Assembly: GCA_964203655.1 (NCBI GenBank)
Contig: CAXNMJ010000008.1
Coordinates: 1-64,000, forward strand
Direction of reading: 5' to 3'
DNA: 64,000 nt
Origin: BACL27 sp947488385
Lineage (GTDB): Bacteria; Actinomycetota; Acidimicrobiia; Acidimicrobiales; Ilumatobacteraceae
Position 1 is the first letter of the stretch. Each line of letters opens with the position of its first letter. Below are positions 27,024 to 35,121 of this stretch, piece by piece. A program made the translations under genes and the position numbers. The notes beneath the pieces are model-generated. The model was not told the DNA's origin, did no database searches, and saw only the letters and a list, made by a program, of their open reading frames with translations.

Positions 27024-28220
27024 ATGAGCGACTTCAACGAGAACTCGACACAGTTTCCGTCGTCACAGTTTCCACCACCGCAATTGCCGGTGCAATCAGA
27101 TTTGCCGTCGCAAAATCACGACGAATCAGGTCGGTCGCCGCGTCGACGCTTTGGAGTTGTGCTTGTTGCAGCAGTGTTTGGTTTGTTCGGCGGCATTATC
27201 GGAACTTATATAGCGCAAGATGCAAACCTTGTGGATTTGCAAGGCAACGATTCGTCGTCGCAGATTACTTCGGCACCAGTAGTTGTTTCGTCTGGTGAAA
27301 ACGAACTTACTGATTCGGCGATCGCCAAAGTGGCAGCGCGTCTAGCGAATAGTGTCGTGACAATTTCGACGACTGTAAGTGACGACTTCGGTGGCGGTCG
27401 TGGAGTAGGCACTGGTGTTGTGTTGACTTCTGATGGCCAGATTCTGACGAATGCGCATGTTGTTGAAGATGCGAGTGAAGTAGTGGTTCGATTTGCCGGC
27501 GAAACTGAACCGCGCGTGGCAAAAATTTTGGCTAGTGACTTGGGTAATGATCTTGCACTATTAAAAATTGATGCGACCGGTTTAGTTGCAGCGACTTTTG
27601 CCAAGCCAGGCAGCGTGCAAATTGGTGACGCAGTCATTGCGATTGGCTATGCCTTGGCCCTTGATGGTGGGCCGACTGTAACTTCGGGCATTGTCTCGGC
27701 GTTGAAGCGCACGATTGAAACAGATTCAGGAGCTCTCAATAGTTTGATTCAGACCGATGCAGCGATTTCGTCGGGTAACTCAGGCGGGCCTTTGGTCAAC
27801 CTCAAGGGTGAAGTGGTTGGCATCAACACCGCGGTGGCTCGAGGTGATTCAACTTCGGCAGCGAACAACATTGGCTTTTCAATTTCTGTAGACGAAGTTT
27901 TGATTGTTATCGAACAGTTGCGCAAACAAGCAAATGGAGTTGTGCGTGACGATGGATTTCTAGGCGTAGGACTTGCCGCTCGCGAAGACGGCGGTCAGGG
28001 AGCAATCATCACTGACGTTCAAGCAGGTTCGCCTGCAGACAAAGCGGGAATCCTGATAGACGACGTAGTCTTGGCCGTTGACGGTGAGCCAATTGATGGA
28101 CAAGCGGGTTTAGTAGCTGCGATTCGAGACGCAGAGCCTGGCCAAACGGTCAAAATTGAGATACTCAGAGACGGCAAAAGGCTTACTTTTGAGGCGACTT
28201 TGATCGCTCGATCTGAATAG
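27024..28220 (+). CDS. Membrane-anchored HtrA/DegP-like serine protease with PDZ domain
   Basis: 398 residues. A polar N-terminal tail rich in Pro, Gln and Ser is followed by RRRF and a membrane helix (VVLVAAVFGLFGGIIGTYIA, about 45-64). The trypsin-like domain then has His145 (NAHVV), Asp176 (GNDLALL) and Ser253 (GNSGGP), a full catalytic triad. A PDZ domain occupies about 305-395, with GFLGVGLAA at its start. The protease would face the outside of the membrane and degrade or check misfolded envelope proteins. It lies 63 bases after rpsJ on the same strand, inside what is normally the unbroken S10 operon. It may be co-transcribed with tuf-rpsJ. Confidence 0.92.
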   Translation: MSDFNENSTQFPSSQFPPPQLPVQSDLPSQNHDESGRSPRRRFGVVLVAAVFGLFGGIIGTYIAQDANLVDLQGNDSSSQITSAPVVVSSGENELTDSAIAKVAARLANSVVTISTTVSDDFGGGRGVGTGVVLTSDGQILTNAHVVEDASEVVVRFAGETEPRVAKILASDLGNDLALLKIDATGLVAATFAKPGSVQIGDAVIAIGYALALDGGPTVTSGIVSALKRTIETDSGALNSLIQTDAAISSGNSGGPLVNLKGEVVGINTAVARGDSTSAANNIGFSISVDEVLIVIEQLRKQANGVVRDDGFLGVGLAAREDGGQGAIITDVQAGSPADKAGILIDDVVLAVDGEPIDGQAGLVAAIRDAEPGQTVKIEILRDGKRLTFEATLIARSE

Positions 28221-28283
28221 TCCAAATTTGCCTGGACCCCTCAAAAATCCTTAATTTTCCTCGATTTTTTCGGGTTTTGCCGT

Positions 28284-28312
28284 TTGGGGACTGCGATCTA
28301 GGGGGATAGAGT
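28284..28312 (+). promoter_or_regulatory. Putative promoter for the rplC operon
   Basis: TTGGGG (28284-28289) and TAGAGT (28307-28312) are separated by 17 bases, an acceptable sigma70-type pair with a TAnnnT -10 box common in actinobacteria. Transcription would start near 28319, exactly where a long series of hairpins begins. Confidence 0.5.
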
Positions 28313-28317
28313 AAACA

Positions 28318-28527
28318 CTTCGTTAGAAGACCCGATGGGCGCAAGCCGATTGGTTTTTAAACGAAGAGATCAATTCAAAAAATTGATGTCTGTGTGCGCC
28401 CGAGAGTTTCGCGGGTACCTCACAGCGAAAAATATAAGAGTGCTCCGCGCGGCCATGGCCTGCGGAGCATTTGTGCGAATAAACGAATTATTTCATAAAC
28501 AATTTTGAATAAAAAGGGTTTGGCCTT
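28318..28527 (+). promoter_or_regulatory. Structured 5' leader upstream of rplC
   Basis: About 210 untranslated bases fold into four helices. (1) CTTCGTT 28318-28324 pairs with AACGAAG 28360-28366, enclosing CCGAT/ATTGG and GGC-GCAA-GCC (a GNRA tetraloop). (2) ATCAATT-CAAAA-AATTGAT is at 28369-28387. (3) A CCCG/CGGG helix lies near 28408. (4) TGCTCCGC 28441-28448 pairs with GCGGAGCA 28462-28469 around GGCCATGGCC. No T-run follows the last helix. The arrangement looks like a ribosomal-protein autoregulatory leader, perhaps for L3 or L4, but no known family was recognised. Confidence 0.5.
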
Positions 28528-29187
28528 ATGGCACAAAAAGCGATCGTCGGCGAAAAGGTCGGCATGACACAAGTTTGGGGTGACGACCAACGAGTCGTGC
28601 CTGTAACTGTGCTGCGCATTGAGCCAGCTCGCATCGTGCAGGTAAAAACAGGTTTGACAGATGGCTACACAGCGCTGCAAGTAACTTACGGCCAACGTGA
28701 TGTCAAGAAAATGAACAAGGCCGAAGCGGGGCAATACGCACCAAAGAGCGGCACACGCAATGTTGCAGCCGGACGTCGACTTGTTGAGTTGCGTCTTGAT
28801 TCAGTGGACGGTTTTGAAATTGGCCAAGAGATCAAAGTCGACACTTTGGCAGTTGGCGAGAGAGTTGACGTAACAGCGGTGAGTCGCGGTAAAGGTTTCG
28901 CCGGAACGATGAAGCGCCACAACTTCGGTGGTCAAGGCGCGAGTCACGGTAACCACAAGCACCATCGTGCTCCTGGATCAATTGGTTCTTGCACATTCCC
29001 AGGCCGAGTATTCAAAGGTTTGCGAATGTCGGGTCACATGGGTCACCAACAAGTAACGACTTTGAATCTTGAAGTAGTGCAAGCAGATCTTGAGCGCAAC
29101 TTGTTGCTCGTCAAAGGTTCGGTTCCAGGTCCAAACGGCGGCGTCGTGATTATTCGTAACGCCGTCAAGGGCAAGGCCAAGGAGTAG
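28528..29187 (+). CDS. rplC: 50S ribosomal protein L3
   Basis: 219 residues. Opens AQKAIVGEKVGMTQVWGDD and carries the long loop GFAGTMKRHNFGGQGASHGNHKHHR, which reaches the peptidyl transferase centre. L3 is one of the proteins that start 50S assembly. It is the first gene behind the structured leader, with AAAAAGGG as ribosome-binding site, and precedes rplD by 2 bases. It therefore heads the S10 operon here, in place of rpsJ. Confidence 0.98.
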   Translation: MAQKAIVGEKVGMTQVWGDDQRVVPVTVLRIEPARIVQVKTGLTDGYTALQVTYGQRDVKKMNKAEAGQYAPKSGTRNVAAGRRLVELRLDSVDGFEIGQEIKVDTLAVGERVDVTAVSRGKGFAGTMKRHNFGGQGASHGNHKHHRAPGSIGSCTFPGRVFKGLRMSGHMGHQQVTTLNLEVVQADLERNLLLVKGSVPGPNGGVVIIRNAVKGKAKE

Positions 29188-29189
29188 TC

Positions 29190-29810
29190 ATGGCAAAGAT
29201 TGAAATGAAAAATGCTGCAGGCAAGAAAGCATCTTCAGTTGAAGTTTCTGATTCGGTTTTCGGCATCACGCCAAACATTCCGGTCTTGCACCAAGTTGTT
29301 GTTGCTCAGCTTGCGCATCGTCGCTCGGGCACACAGAGTACAAAAACTCGCTCAGAAGTTCGTGGTGGCGGTAAGAAACCGTTCAAGCAAAAGGGCACCG
29401 GTAACGCCCGTCAAGGTTCGATTCGTGCACCGCATTTCAGTGGTGGCGGTGTTGCACTCGGACCAAAGCCTCGTAAGTACTCGCAGCGCACACCAAAGAA
29501 GATGGTTCAACTTGCTTTGCGTTCGGCCCTCTCAGATCGCATGAGCGAAAACAAAGTTGTGGTTGTTGAAGAGTGGAGCTTTGCAGAGCCAAGCACCAAG
29601 TCGGCAACGGCAGCCCTGAAGAGCATCGGTGTTTCAGAGCGCGTTTTGATCGTGCTCGAACGCAAAGATGAGACCGCATGGAAGAGCTTCCGCAATCTCA
29701 AAGAGGTTCAAGTGTTGAGCACTGCCGAACTCAACGCATACGACATTTTGTGCAATGACTGGATCGTCTTTACCAAGGCGAGCCTGCCAACGATGGAGGC
29801 TGCAAAGTGA
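29190..29810 (+). CDS. rplD: 50S ribosomal protein L4
   Basis: 206 residues. The extended loop that lines the exit tunnel is seen at STKTRSEVRGGGKKPFKQKG, followed by TGNARQGSIRAPHFSGGG. The rest forms the surface domain. In some bacteria L4 binds the S10 operon leader and RNase E; whether it does so with the leader before rplC here is open. The stop overlaps the rplW start by four bases (GTGA). Confidence 0.98.
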   Translation: MAKIEMKNAAGKKASSVEVSDSVFGITPNIPVLHQVVVAQLAHRRSGTQSTKTRSEVRGGGKKPFKQKGTGNARQGSIRAPHFSGGGVALGPKPRKYSQRTPKKMVQLALRSALSDRMSENKVVVVEEWSFAEPSTKSATAALKSIGVSERVLIVLERKDETAWKSFRNLKEVQVLSTAELNAYDILCNDWIVFTKASLPTMEAAK

Positions 29811-30097
29811 AAGACCCACGCGACATTATTCTGCGCCCAGTTGTTAGCGAGAAGAGTTACTCGTTGATCGACAAGGGAACATACACATTCGAAGTTCACC
29901 CATTGGCGACAAAGCCAGAGATTCGCGATGCGGTTCAATCAATTTGGGGTGTGAAGGTTCGACGCGTAAACACGATTAACCGTTTGGGCAAGCGCCGCAT
30001 TACTCGTGGCACGAACCGCATTGGTGTTCGTGACGGATCGAAGCATGCACTTGTGACTTTGGAAGCGGGAAATCAGATCCCGTTGTTTGAGAACTAA
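29807..30097 (+). CDS. rplW: 50S ribosomal protein L23
   Basis: 96 residues, GTG start overlapping the rplD stop. Family segments are DIILRPVVSEKSYSLID and TYTFEVHPLATKPEIRDAVQ, with a KVRRVNTINRLGKRRI loop reaching the tunnel. L23 surrounds the exit of the polypeptide tunnel and docks trigger factor and SRP. rplB follows after 18 bases. Confidence 0.97.
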   Translation: MKDPRDIILRPVVSEKSYSLIDKGTYTFEVHPLATKPEIRDAVQSIWGVKVRRVNTINRLGKRRITRGTNRIGVRDGSKHALVTLEAGNQIPLFEN

Positions 30098-30115
30098 TTA
30101 AAAGGACGACCCAAG

Positions 30116-30952
30116 ATGCCAATTCGTAAACGCCGCCCGACCAGCCCTGGTCGCCGCTTTCAAACTGTTTCAGACTTCAGTGAGATCACGAAGACGACAC
30201 CAGAAAAATCATTGTTGGCACCGAAGCCATCTCGCGGCGGTCGCAACTCAGCCGGTCGAATTACTTCGCGTCACCAAGGTGGCGGTCACAAACAGCAATA
30301 TCGAATGGTTGACTTCAAGCGCGGCAAAGACGACTGCGTCGCAAAAGTAGCCGCAATTGAATATGACCCGAACCGCACTTGTCGAATTGCATTGTTGCAT
30401 TACGCCGACGGAACAAAGGCATACATTCTTGCGCCAAAAGGTTTAGAAGTCGGCGCAAAAGTCGAGAGCGGACCAAAGGCCGACATCATTGTTGGCAATG
30501 CGTTGCCACTTCGTTACATGCCAGTTGGTACAACAGTGCACAACATTGAAATGCGTCCTGGTCAAGGTGGCAAAATCGCCCGCTCAGCCGGAATGGCAGT
30601 GCAGCTCGTAGCAAAAGAAGGACTGTATGCAACTTTGCGTATGCCTTCGAGCGAAATGCGTCGAATTCCAATTGACTGTCGTGCAACTGTTGGCGAAATC
30701 GGCAACGCAGAACACGAGCAGATCAAGATTGGTAAGGCCGGTCGTAATCGTTGGAAGGGTGTTCGTCCACAATCACGCGGTGTTGTAATGAACCCAGTCG
30801 ACCACCCACTCGGTGGTGGCGAAGGTAAAACTTCGGGCGGTCGTCCACCTGTTTCACCGTGGGGTAAGCCAGAGCGTCGTACTCGCGACAAGAACAAGTC
30901 TTCACAACAGATGATTGTTCGTCGTCGCCGATCAGGAAAGTCAAGAGGTTAA
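30116..30952 (+). CDS. rplB: 50S ribosomal protein L2
   Basis: 278 residues, standard length. The N-terminal RNA-binding part includes GGRNSAGRITSRHQGGGHK. The C-terminal part has the universally conserved GVVMNPVDHPLGGGEGKTSGG segment, whose His lies near the peptidyl transferase centre and is needed for subunit joining. It ends KSRG, 4 bases before rpsS. Confidence 0.98.
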   Translation: MPIRKRRPTSPGRRFQTVSDFSEITKTTPEKSLLAPKPSRGGRNSAGRITSRHQGGGHKQQYRMVDFKRGKDDCVAKVAAIEYDPNRTCRIALLHYADGTKAYILAPKGLEVGAKVESGPKADIIVGNALPLRYMPVGTTVHNIEMRPGQGGKIARSAGMAVQLVAKEGLYATLRMPSSEMRRIPIDCRATVGEIGNAEHEQIKIGKAGRNRWKGVRPQSRGVVMNPVDHPLGGGEGKTSGGRPPVSPWGKPERRTRDKNKSSQQMIVRRRRSGKSRG

Positions 30953-30956
30953 CTAA

Positions 30957-31259
30957 ATGTCACGCAGTCTCAAAAAAGGTCCGTTTGTTGATGAGCACCT
31001 TCTTAAGAAGTTGGATGAGATGAACGCCAGTGGCGATCGCAAAGTGATCAAGACTTGGTCACGTCGTAGCACGATCATTCCAGACATGCTTGGTCACACA
31101 TTTGCCGTTCATGATGGACGCAAGCACGTGCCTGTTTATGTAACTGAGTCGATGGTTGGTCACAAACTCGGCGAGTTCTCACCAACACGTACTTTCAAGT
31201 TTCACCAGAGCCAAGAAAAAGCAGCTGCAGCAGCAGCCGCGGCAGCAGGTAAACCATGA
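30957..31259 (+). CDS. rpsS: 30S ribosomal protein S19
   Basis: 100 residues, a little longer than the common 92-93. The start SRSLKKGPFVDEHLLKKL and the RSTIIPDMLGHTFAVHDGRKHVPVYV core are canonical. The extra residues are a C-terminal run of Ala (EKAAAAAAAAAGKP). S19 binds the 30S head with S13. It overlaps rplV by four bases (ATGA). Confidence 0.98.
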   Translation: MSRSLKKGPFVDEHLLKKLDEMNASGDRKVIKTWSRRSTIIPDMLGHTFAVHDGRKHVPVYVTESMVGHKLGEFSPTRTFKFHQSQEKAAAAAAAAAGKP

Positions 31260-31810
31260 CCGGTCCAAAACTCAACGAAGCAACTCGCGTTGCTGGTGTC
31301 TCAAGTGGTTATCGCGCTTCAGCGCGTTTCGCTCGTTTGTCGCCATCAAAGGTGCGCGTTGTGTTGAACCTCGTGCGCGGCATGGATGTTCGTTCGGCCG
31401 ACAACTTGTTGCAATTGACAGATCGTGACTCGGCTCACATCGTGCGCAAACTTTTGGCATCGGCAGTAGCCAATGCAACCAACAACTTCTCGCAAAACGC
31501 CGAAGAGCTCTACATCAAGGCCTGCTACGCCGATGGTGGCCCGACTTTGAAGCGATTCCGTCCCCGCGCTAAAGGTAGCTCGGCTGCAATTTTCAAGCGC
31601 ACAAGTCACGTCACAATCGTGGTTGACAAATTGAGCGATGCTGCACTTGCTGTTCGCGAAATACAAAGCGAGTCACGCGGTGGAGCACAGGCTTCACAAC
31701 GTCGCAGTCGTGTTGAAGCAAGCCGTGCCCGAGCACAAAAGTCAAAAGATTCATCGACTGACGCGCAAGTGTCAGATGATGCCGAAAACGAAACAGTGAC
31801 GGAGAAGTAA
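31256..31810 (+). CDS. rplV: 50S ribosomal protein L22, with long C-terminal tail
   Basis: 184 residues, much longer than the usual 110-125. The core runs from YRASARFARLSPSKVRVVLNLVRG to about residue 125 and includes the tunnel hairpin RPRAKGSSAAIFKRTSHVTIVV. The last 50-60 residues are rich in Ser, Arg, Ala, Glu and Asp with no clear fold (about RGGAQASQRRSRVEASRARA, then an acidic end). Such tails occur in some actinobacteria; their role is unknown. The stop abuts the rpsC start. Confidence 0.97.
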   Translation: MTGPKLNEATRVAGVSSGYRASARFARLSPSKVRVVLNLVRGMDVRSADNLLQLTDRDSAHIVRKLLASAVANATNNFSQNAEELYIKACYADGGPTLKRFRPRAKGSSAAIFKRTSHVTIVVDKLSDAALAVREIQSESRGGAQASQRRSRVEASRARAQKSKDSSTDAQVSDDAENETVTEK

Positions 31811-32692
31811 ATGGGCCAAAAGATCAATCCATACGGCTTTCGCCTTGGTGTAACAACCGACTGGAAGAGCAAGTGGTTCAGCACCAAGGACTACAAGGCG
31901 TATCTCACCGAAGACTGGAAGATTCGTGACTATCTCAAAGTGCAACTGTCAGATGCTGCTGTAAGCCGCATCGAAATCGAGCGCACTCGCGACAAACTTC
32001 GAATTGACGTTCACACCGCACGTCCAGGAATTGTGATTGGTCGCAAAGGTCAAAAAGCCGAAGAACTTCGCGCTGGTCTCACTGCGTTGACAGGAAACAA
32101 CAAAGTTCAATTGAACATCACCGAAATTCGCGATGCAGAACTTGACGCAGCACTTGTTGCTCAGGGTGTTGCAGACCAGTTGGTAAACCGAATTGCTTTC
32201 CGTCGTGCAATGAAGCGTGCAGTACAAAACGCGCAGAAGCAAGGCGTTCAAGGTATTCGTGTTCAGTGTTCAGGTCGTCTTGGTGGTGCAGAAATGTGCC
32301 GTCGTGAGTGGTATCGCGAAGGCCGCGTTCCGCTACACACACTTCGTGCGAACATTGACTACGGCTTCCGTGAAGCTGCAACAACTGCTGGTCGAATCGG
32401 AATCAAAGTTTGGCTTTACAAGGGCGAGATTCTTCCTTACAAAGCACAGACCGACGATCGCATTGCGCGAGAAGCAGCGATGGCAGCCGGTGAGACATCA
32501 GGTCACTCTGATGCTGCACGCAAAGTAGTGACATCAGCTGGCCCGAAAGCCGCTGAAGTTGACGACGTGGCATTGGCTCCGTTGGTCAAGGAAGCTGACC
32601 CAGAGTTCGAGCGCTTGTTGGACGAAGAAGAAGATATTCAACGTCGTAGTCATGACAGCCACGAAACTCCTCACTTTAAGCGAGAGGTATAA
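31811..32692 (+). CDS. rpsC: 30S ribosomal protein S3
   Basis: 293 residues, at the long end for S3. The N-terminal KH domain has VHTARPGIVIGRKGQKAEEL with the GxxG-type loop; the C-terminal S3 domain has IRVQCSGRLGGAEMCRREWYREGRVPLHTL. About 75 extra residues follow, rich in Ala, Asp and Glu, ending in DEEEDIQRRSHDSHETPHFK. S3 guards the mRNA entry tunnel. No gap separates it from rplV, and rplP starts 6 bases later. Confidence 0.98.
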   Translation: MGQKINPYGFRLGVTTDWKSKWFSTKDYKAYLTEDWKIRDYLKVQLSDAAVSRIEIERTRDKLRIDVHTARPGIVIGRKGQKAEELRAGLTALTGNNKVQLNITEIRDAELDAALVAQGVADQLVNRIAFRRAMKRAVQNAQKQGVQGIRVQCSGRLGGAEMCRREWYREGRVPLHTLRANIDYGFREAATTAGRIGIKVWLYKGEILPYKAQTDDRIAREAAMAAGETSGHSDAARKVVTSAGPKAAEVDDVALAPLVKEADPEFERLLDEEEDIQRRSHDSHETPHFKREV

Positions 32693-32698
32693 AGAGTC

Positions 32699-33115
32699 AT
32701 GTTAGAACCACGCAAAGTTAAGCACCGCAAGCAACACCGCGGTCGCATGAACGGCATTTCAAAGGGTGCGAACGAACTCGCATTCGGTGAATATGGCATT
32801 CAGGCTCTTGAACCGGGTTGGATCACTGCGCGTCAGATTGAAGCGTCACGTATTGCGATGACTCGTCACATTAAGCGCGGCGGAAAAGTTTGGATCAACG
32901 TATTTCCAGATAAATCGGTGACCAAGAAGCCTGCAGAAACTCGCATGGGTTCGGGCAAGGGCAACCCAGAGTTGTGGGTAGCTGTTGTGAAGCCAGGTCG
33001 CGTTTTGTTTGAGCTCTCTTACCCAACTGCCGCAACTGCGCATCAGGCTCTGAGTCGTGCAGCGCAGAAATTGCCGATCAAAACCCGCATTATTTCTCGA
33101 AATGAGGCGATCTGA
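32699..33115 (+). CDS. rplP: 50S ribosomal protein L16
   Basis: 138 residues, standard. Opens MLEPRKVKHRKQHRGRMNGISKG and includes the GKVWINVFPDKSVTKKPAETRMGSGKG region; the tip of this loop approaches the A-site tRNA elbow. L16 is needed for correct A-site structure and is a late assembly protein. It ends 1 base before rpmC (TGA at 33113-33115, ATG at 33117). Confidence 0.98.
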   Translation: MLEPRKVKHRKQHRGRMNGISKGANELAFGEYGIQALEPGWITARQIEASRIAMTRHIKRGGKVWINVFPDKSVTKKPAETRMGSGKGNPELWVAVVKPGRVLFELSYPTAATAHQALSRAAQKLPIKTRIISRNEAI

Positions 33116-33116
33116 C

Positions 33117-33335
33117 ATGGCACGCGAACTGACTGAACTTCGTGAAATGGATCTCGCAACACTCGTCGAAGAGTTGCGCGCCACAAAGCAAGAAGCACTT
33201 AATCTTCGTTTTCGTAATGCAACGGGTCAACTTGATGACACTGCGGCAATCACGAAAGCACGTCGTCAAATCGCCCGAATCAGCATGTTGATTCGTGAGC
33301 GAGAAATTGTCGCTGCAGAAGCTGCAGGGAAGTGA
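33117..33335 (+). CDS. rpmC: 50S ribosomal protein L29
   Basis: 72 residues from ATG 33117, chosen because MARELTELREMD is the family start; an in-frame start at 33057 would lie deep inside rplP. L29 is two long helices, with the hallmark EALNLRFRNATGQLDDTAAI segment. It sits beside L23 at the tunnel exit. The stop overlaps a GTG start of rpsQ by four bases. Confidence 0.97.
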   Translation: MARELTELREMDLATLVEELRATKQEALNLRFRNATGQLDDTAAITKARRQIARISMLIREREIVAAEAAGK

Positions 33336-33622
33336 GCAAGATCATGGCCGAAGCAACACCAGTTACACCAGAGCGCAACCTTCGCAAATCGCGAGAGGGC
33401 GTAGTCGTGTCGAACAAGATGAACAAGACGATTGTCATTGCAATTGTTGAGCGCATTCGTCACAAGAAGTACGAAAAGTTTGTTACACGAACAAAGAAGC
33501 TTTACGCGCACGATGAGGCCAACGACGCAAAAATTGGCGATCGCGTTCGCGTTATGGAAACTCGCCCAATGTCAAAACTCAAGCGTTGGCGCGTAGTCGA
33601 GATTTTGGAGCGTGCAAAGTGA
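33332..33622 (+). CDS. rpsQ: 30S ribosomal protein S17
   Basis: 96 residues from GTG 33332, which overlaps rpmC as GTGA; an ATG at 33344 would give 92 residues and is an equal candidate, since neither has an ideally placed ribosome-binding site. The core RKSREGVVVSNKMNKTIVIAI and the RPMSKLKRWRVVEI end are canonical for this OB-fold protein, which binds 16S helix 11. The stop overlaps the GTG start of rplN. Confidence 0.97.
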   Translation: MSKIMAEATPVTPERNLRKSREGVVVSNKMNKTIVIAIVERIRHKKYEKFVTRTKKLYAHDEANDAKIGDRVRVMETRPMSKLKRWRVVEILERAK

Positions 33623-33987
33623 TTCAACAAGAAACCCGACTCCGCGTTGCTGATAACAGCGGTGCGCGTGAAGTTCTCGTGATCAAGGTGCTCGGCGGTA
33701 CACGTCGTCGTTATGCATCAATCGGCGACGTCTTCATTGGCACCGTAAAAGATGCAATCCCAGGTGCGGCAGTTAAAAAAGGTGAAGTTGTTCGCTGTGT
33801 TGTTGTACGCGTGGCGAAAGAAAAGCGTCGACCTGATGGCAGTTACATCAAGTTTGACGAGAATGCTGCAGTCTTGATCAAAGAAGATTTGACCCCGCGT
33901 GGAACCCGAATTTTCGGACCAGTCGGACGAGAGTTGCGCGACAAAAAGTTCATGCGAATTATTTCGCTTGCTCCGGAGGTGTTGTGA
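33619..33987 (+). CDS. rplN: 50S ribosomal protein L14
   Basis: 122 residues, exactly the family length, from GTG 33619. That start overlaps the rpsQ stop (GTGA), and the protein opens VIQQETRLRVADNSGAREVLVIKV as L14 should. A more upstream in-frame ATG at 33586 would add 11 foreign residues. L14 forms part of an intersubunit bridge and is the binding site of RsfS. rplX begins one base after its stop. Confidence 0.97.
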   Translation: MIQQETRLRVADNSGAREVLVIKVLGGTRRRYASIGDVFIGTVKDAIPGAAVKKGEVVRCVVVRVAKEKRRPDGSYIKFDENAAVLIKEDLTPRGTRIFGPVGRELRDKKFMRIISLAPEVL

Positions 33988-33988
33988 C

Positions 33989-34291
33989 ATGAAGCTTAAA
34001 AAAGGTGACAGCGTGATTGTGATCGCGGGCAAGGACAAGGGTGCGACCGGCACAATCTCGGCCGTACTTCCAGCGAAGAACAAAGTAATCATCGACAAAG
34101 TGAACGTGGCTAAGCGACACACGGTTGCTCGTGGTCAAAACACCAAGAGCGAGATCATTGAAAAGCCGATGCCGATTCATGCTTCAAACGTGATGATTAA
34201 CAACGGTGGCAAGCGATCGAAGATTGCCTACAAAGTCGACAAAAAAGGCAAGAAAATACGAATTGCCAAGAAAACCGGAGCAGAGATCTAA
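33989..34291 (+). CDS. rplX: 50S ribosomal protein L24
   Basis: 100 residues from ATG 33989. The KOW motif is KKGDSVIVIAGKDKGATGTISAVLP, followed by VIIDKVNVAKRH. L24 starts 50S assembly by binding the 5' end of 23S rRNA. A longer in-frame start at 33899 lies inside rplN and adds unrelated residues, so it was rejected. The stop TAA and the next ATG share one base (TAATG). Confidence 0.97.
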   Translation: MKLKKGDSVIVIAGKDKGATGTISAVLPAKNKVIIDKVNVAKRHTVARGQNTKSEIIEKPMPIHASNVMINNGGKRSKIAYKVDKKGKKIRIAKKTGAEI

Positions 34292-34899
34292 TGGCTGCAG
34301 CAACTAAATATATGCCGCGCATGAAAGCGCACTATTTGAATTCAGTTCGAGCTGACTTGATGAAGCAGCTTGAATTGACCAACCCAATGCAGGTTCCAAC
34401 GATCGAGAAGATCGTGATCAACATGGGTGTTGGTCGTGCCACTCAACAAGCCTCGTTGCTTGATGGTGCGGTTGCCGACTTGACTGCGATTAGCGGCCAG
34501 AAACCATTGATCACAAAATCACGAATCGCGATTGCGTCATTTAAGTTGCGCGAAGACCAAGCAATTGGTTGCAAAGTGACGATGCGTGGCGACCGTATGT
34601 GGGAGTTCTTCGACCGCTTGTTGTCGGTTGCGATTCCACGTATTCGCGACTTCCGAGGTCTCTCAGGTAAGTCGTGGGACGGAAACGGCAACTACACATT
34701 TGGTTTGACAGAGCAACTCGCGTTCATCGAAGTTCGCATCGAGCAAGTTGACGTACCTCGCGGTATGGACATCACGATCGTGACGAGCGCAAACAGCGAT
34801 TTAGCAGGAAAGGCACTTCTTGATGCTTTTGGCTTTCCATTCCGCAAGGGCGAAGTACCAGCATCTGTAACTAAAGCCAAGAAGTCGAAGAAGAAATAA
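34291..34899 (+). CDS. rplE: 50S ribosomal protein L5
   Basis: 202 residues, somewhat longer than the typical 180-190. Family blocks are PTIEKIVINMGVG, GQKPLITKSRIAIASFKLRE and RDFRGLSGKSWDGNGNYTFGL. L5 binds 5S rRNA with L18 and contacts P-site tRNA and S13. Extra residues form a Lys-rich C-terminal end (AKKSKKK). rpsN begins 30 bases later. Confidence 0.98.
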   Translation: MAAATKYMPRMKAHYLNSVRADLMKQLELTNPMQVPTIEKIVINMGVGRATQQASLLDGAVADLTAISGQKPLITKSRIAIASFKLREDQAIGCKVTMRGDRMWEFFDRLLSVAIPRIRDFRGLSGKSWDGNGNYTFGLTEQLAFIEVRIEQVDVPRGMDITIVTSANSDLAGKALLDAFGFPFRKGEVPASVTKAKKSKKK

Positions 34900-34929
34900 T
34901 TTTACGGAACTAACGGAGACCAAATTTAT

Positions 34930-35115
34930 ATGGCAAAAAAATCACTCAGGATTAAAGCAGAGGCAAAGCCAAAGTTCAAGGTACGCGGTTATACCCGCTG
35001 CCAACGTTGTGGCCGAACTCGTTCGGTATACAAGAAGTTTGGTTTGTGTCGTTTGTGCTTCCGCGAGCTTGCGCACGCTGGTGAGATTCCTGGTATCACA
35101 AAGGCAAGTTGGTAA
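34930..35115 (+). CDS. rpsZ: 30S ribosomal protein S14, zinc-binding type Z
   Basis: 61 residues, the short form of S14. Two Cys pairs in YTRCQRCGRTR and FGLCRLCFRELAHAGEIPG form a zinc site (CxxC...CxxC). The long Cys-free S14 variant, which actinobacteria often also keep for zinc shortage, is not in this window. The ending ITKASW is canonical. It lies 6 bases before rpsH. Confidence 0.98.
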   Translation: MAKKSLRIKAEAKPKFKVRGYTRCQRCGRTRSVYKKFGLCRLCFRELAHAGEIPGITKASW

Positions 35116-35121
35116 ACGCCC

